Below, one piece after another: positions 62,001-64,000 of a DNA stretch of 64,000 nucleotides. Made by a program: the position numbers and the translations under genes. A model generated the notes under the pieces. It worked only from the letters and a program-made list of their open reading frames with translations, had not been told where the DNA came from and ran no database searches. Source of the DNA: Pholis gunnellus. Its lineage: Eukaryota > Chordata > Actinopteri > Perciformes > Pholidae. The DNA lies in contig OU342806.1 of NCBI GenBank assembly GCA_910591455.2, positions 19,435,841 to 19,499,840 of the forward strand. The letters are read 5' to 3'. Position 1 is the stretch's first letter, and every line of letters starts with the position of its first letter.

Positions 62001-64000
62001 ATAATACCAAAAATAAATACCACTGCAAACACACCTGACTAATAGACCCCATTCATTGTTTTTAAGTTGAACTGTATTTACATACAAGTTCTACTCTGAC
62101 GTTTATGTGTATGACAAACAACCTAAAGTTCCACATACTAACTTGTTTGGGGTGCTGTTAACTTAAGTCTTCATGAGCGATCGGACTCAGGCGTCATCCC
62201 CGGGTTTTCAAGTTACAGATTTCAATTTATAGTAGCATTATTTGTCACAATCTGCCATCCGCCAGTGAAAACCGTGAATCTCCAAAAATACTTTGTTTCG
62301 TTGTCAGTGACAATATTGTTATGGATTATGTGGGAGTAAAGCTTCAAACATTTTTCTTTTATTGTTTTTATACCAACCATTTAGACTAAATGTCAGAAAC
62401 CAGTGAAAGCATCCATTACGTCTTGAAGGTGATGTTTTCAAATTGTTTGTTTTCTCTGAGCAACCGGCCACATTACAATATTAAAAACACAGAACTAAAC
62501 AGGACAGCCTCACATTAGAAAATCTAGAAATATTATTTTTTTTTCTTGGCGACTTAAATCACCTTCAGATTCAGAGCACATCTTTTGCCTCTACTCGACA
62601 TAATATCAATATATCTCAATATAACGACGGCTGACTCAGCAGCTTGTAGCTAATGGTGCTAACAGTGCAAACAACAGCAACAGTGCTCACGTAGTTAACA
62701 CTGTTAACCTGATGCGGAACCTAACGGTGGGGGCTCATTTACTATCAGACGAGTGGGCGTTATCAGCTGTATCCGTATAGCCGTTTAGAGCAGGGACGAG
62801 CGGCGGCCCTTTGCTATAGCCAGTGGGGCACGCTCGCATACATTAACATGCAAACATGGTCGACCCGCCGATGTAAACAAAGCACATAGAGACTTGGATT
62901 GAAGCCACCCTTCCACGCTCCTAATATTCTGAGAGACAAGCTCACGGTGTTCTACTAATTTATATGCCAAGATTGTACACAGTGCATTAAGCAGTCGTTA
63001 GCGAGTACCGAGCTCTAACGCAGTACTCCATTGGAAAAGCAGGAAAATCCACGTCTATATCCTTCTTTCTGACTGTGTAGCTAAGTTGCTTGCCGTTTTT
63101 CTGAGCTGCTGCCCATTTTTCATCGACTCCTCCTTACTGATGCCCCTCTATACAGTCCATCAGAGATAAAACTGTACACTCTCTAAAGTGAATTGGCAAG
63201 AGGACGTCGAGCTGATTTGGCAGCCTCCACTGAACCAAAGTGCTGCTAAAAACCCCTCTGATTGAGATGAATAGAGAAAGAGCCCTCTGGGGTATATTTG
63301 TTTGTGAGGCATTTTCAGGTGACTGATGTGAAATATTCACAACCTCAGCTGCCTTTAATTTCCGAACATGGGTTTTTACCTCACCCAATGAAGACGGATG
63401 CCAAAACAAAGCTGCCTTTAAGAAGAGCACTGGTCCCCTGGTTTCAAGAGATAATATAGTCTAAATAGTAGAAACGCCTGGCCTGAAGGCCTGGAGGACT
63501 CAGTGCAGCAGCACTGGAAAATAATCAAAGACGAGAAAAAGGAGTGGAAAAAGAAAATGTCTCTGCTGGTACATAGTGTGATGAATCAGCCCCTCCATTT
63601 CAGTAATTTCCTCTGAGAGCCTCAATCATCCGTCAAACATTTTGCGGTATGAATTAAGGTGTCATGTGCGACTGCACAGAAGAGATGAGACGAGGACAGA
63701 CGAGCCTTATTTAGCAGGCCTTTAAGCCCGGGATCGGGGTGCTGCAGTTATGCAGGAAATGCTGCATCAATCAACGAGCTTACCTTTTGATTTGCAGCCC
63801 AGGCTCCTCTGTATTGAAGATTCATTAAACTAAAGTTGGGTGGAGAATATCGTTGACGGGGAGGAGAAGTGGTGAGGGATGTTTGACACAATTTGCCGCG
63901 CTAGCCTCGGAGTGTTCAGTCAGCCGTGCGGCGATACACTTCATTTGTTGGCGTGGAAGAGAACACAAGCAAGAGTCGAGCTTCAGAAATCAGATAATGG
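59067..64000 (+). other. brinp3: brinp3 intron 4, start only
   Basis: Opens with GTAAAA and has no recognisable next exon by 64000. Holds the palindrome at 59853. Short frames here show no conserved brinp3 sequence. Confidence 0.85.
59853..59883. repeat. Near-perfect palindrome, 15-bp arms, 1-nt centre
   Basis: AGTGGAAAGTACTTG then C then its exact complement. It lies in brinp3 intron 4 and no repeat family is recognised around it. Confidence 0.95.

Noticed and set aside
59067..64000. Next brinp3 exon (conserved TETRTGPLGC segment)
   Set aside because: Looked for the coding words of this segment and found none; the intron appears to continue past the window.

Overview
This 64 kb window looks like nuclear DNA from a teleost fish, probably a percomorph. 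It is AT-rich and gene-poor, with GT-AG introns, many microsatellites and homopolymer runs, and remnants of LINEs, hAT transposons and fish-type MITEs. There is no bacterial operon, CRISPR array, rRNA or convincing tRNA. The species is inferred from repeat style and protein similarity; no search was run.

The one real gene I can support is the 5' part of a BRINP-family gene on the + strand, best matched to brinp3 (BMP/retinoic-acid-inducible neural-specific protein 3, formerly FAM5C). I see a GC-rich promoter with a GA repeat (about 40.6-40.8 kb), a non-coding first exon ending near 41259, a 298-bp first intron, a first coding exon (41558-41865, ATG at 41612), a 15.2-kb intron, a second coding exon (57084-57274), a 1.6-kb intron and a third coding exon (58882-59066). 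These encode the first 210 residues: signal peptide, conserved N-terminal region and the first part of the MACPF domain. The rest of the gene must lie beyond 64000.

Bases 1-40,560 are intergenic and hold no gene I can support. They contain an L1-like LINE reverse-transcriptase fossil (13.45-14.4 kb, +), a second LINE fossil of L2/CR1/Rex style (24.9-25.6 kb, -), two non-autonomous hAT elements with recognisable 8-bp target duplications (36404-36805 and 37947-39098), a TTAA-flanked MITE (35711-36164), and dispersed copies of a fish repeat family carrying the motif GTATTTGACGCCCTTGGAAT or its derivatives. Intron 2 holds more debris, including two hAT (ZBED-like) transposase fossils and an LTR-like promoter/polyA module.

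The most interesting points are a near-duplicate splice acceptor 51 nt upstream of coding exon 3, which would add 17 residues in frame to the MACPF domain; a uORF that, after splicing, would end in an ATGA overlap with the brinp3 start codon; the two hAT elements with their insertion footprints; and several perfect hairpins, one carrying two inverted AP-1 sites. I found no undescribed multi-gene system. Most other open frames of 60-150 codons here look like chance ORFs or repeat pieces.
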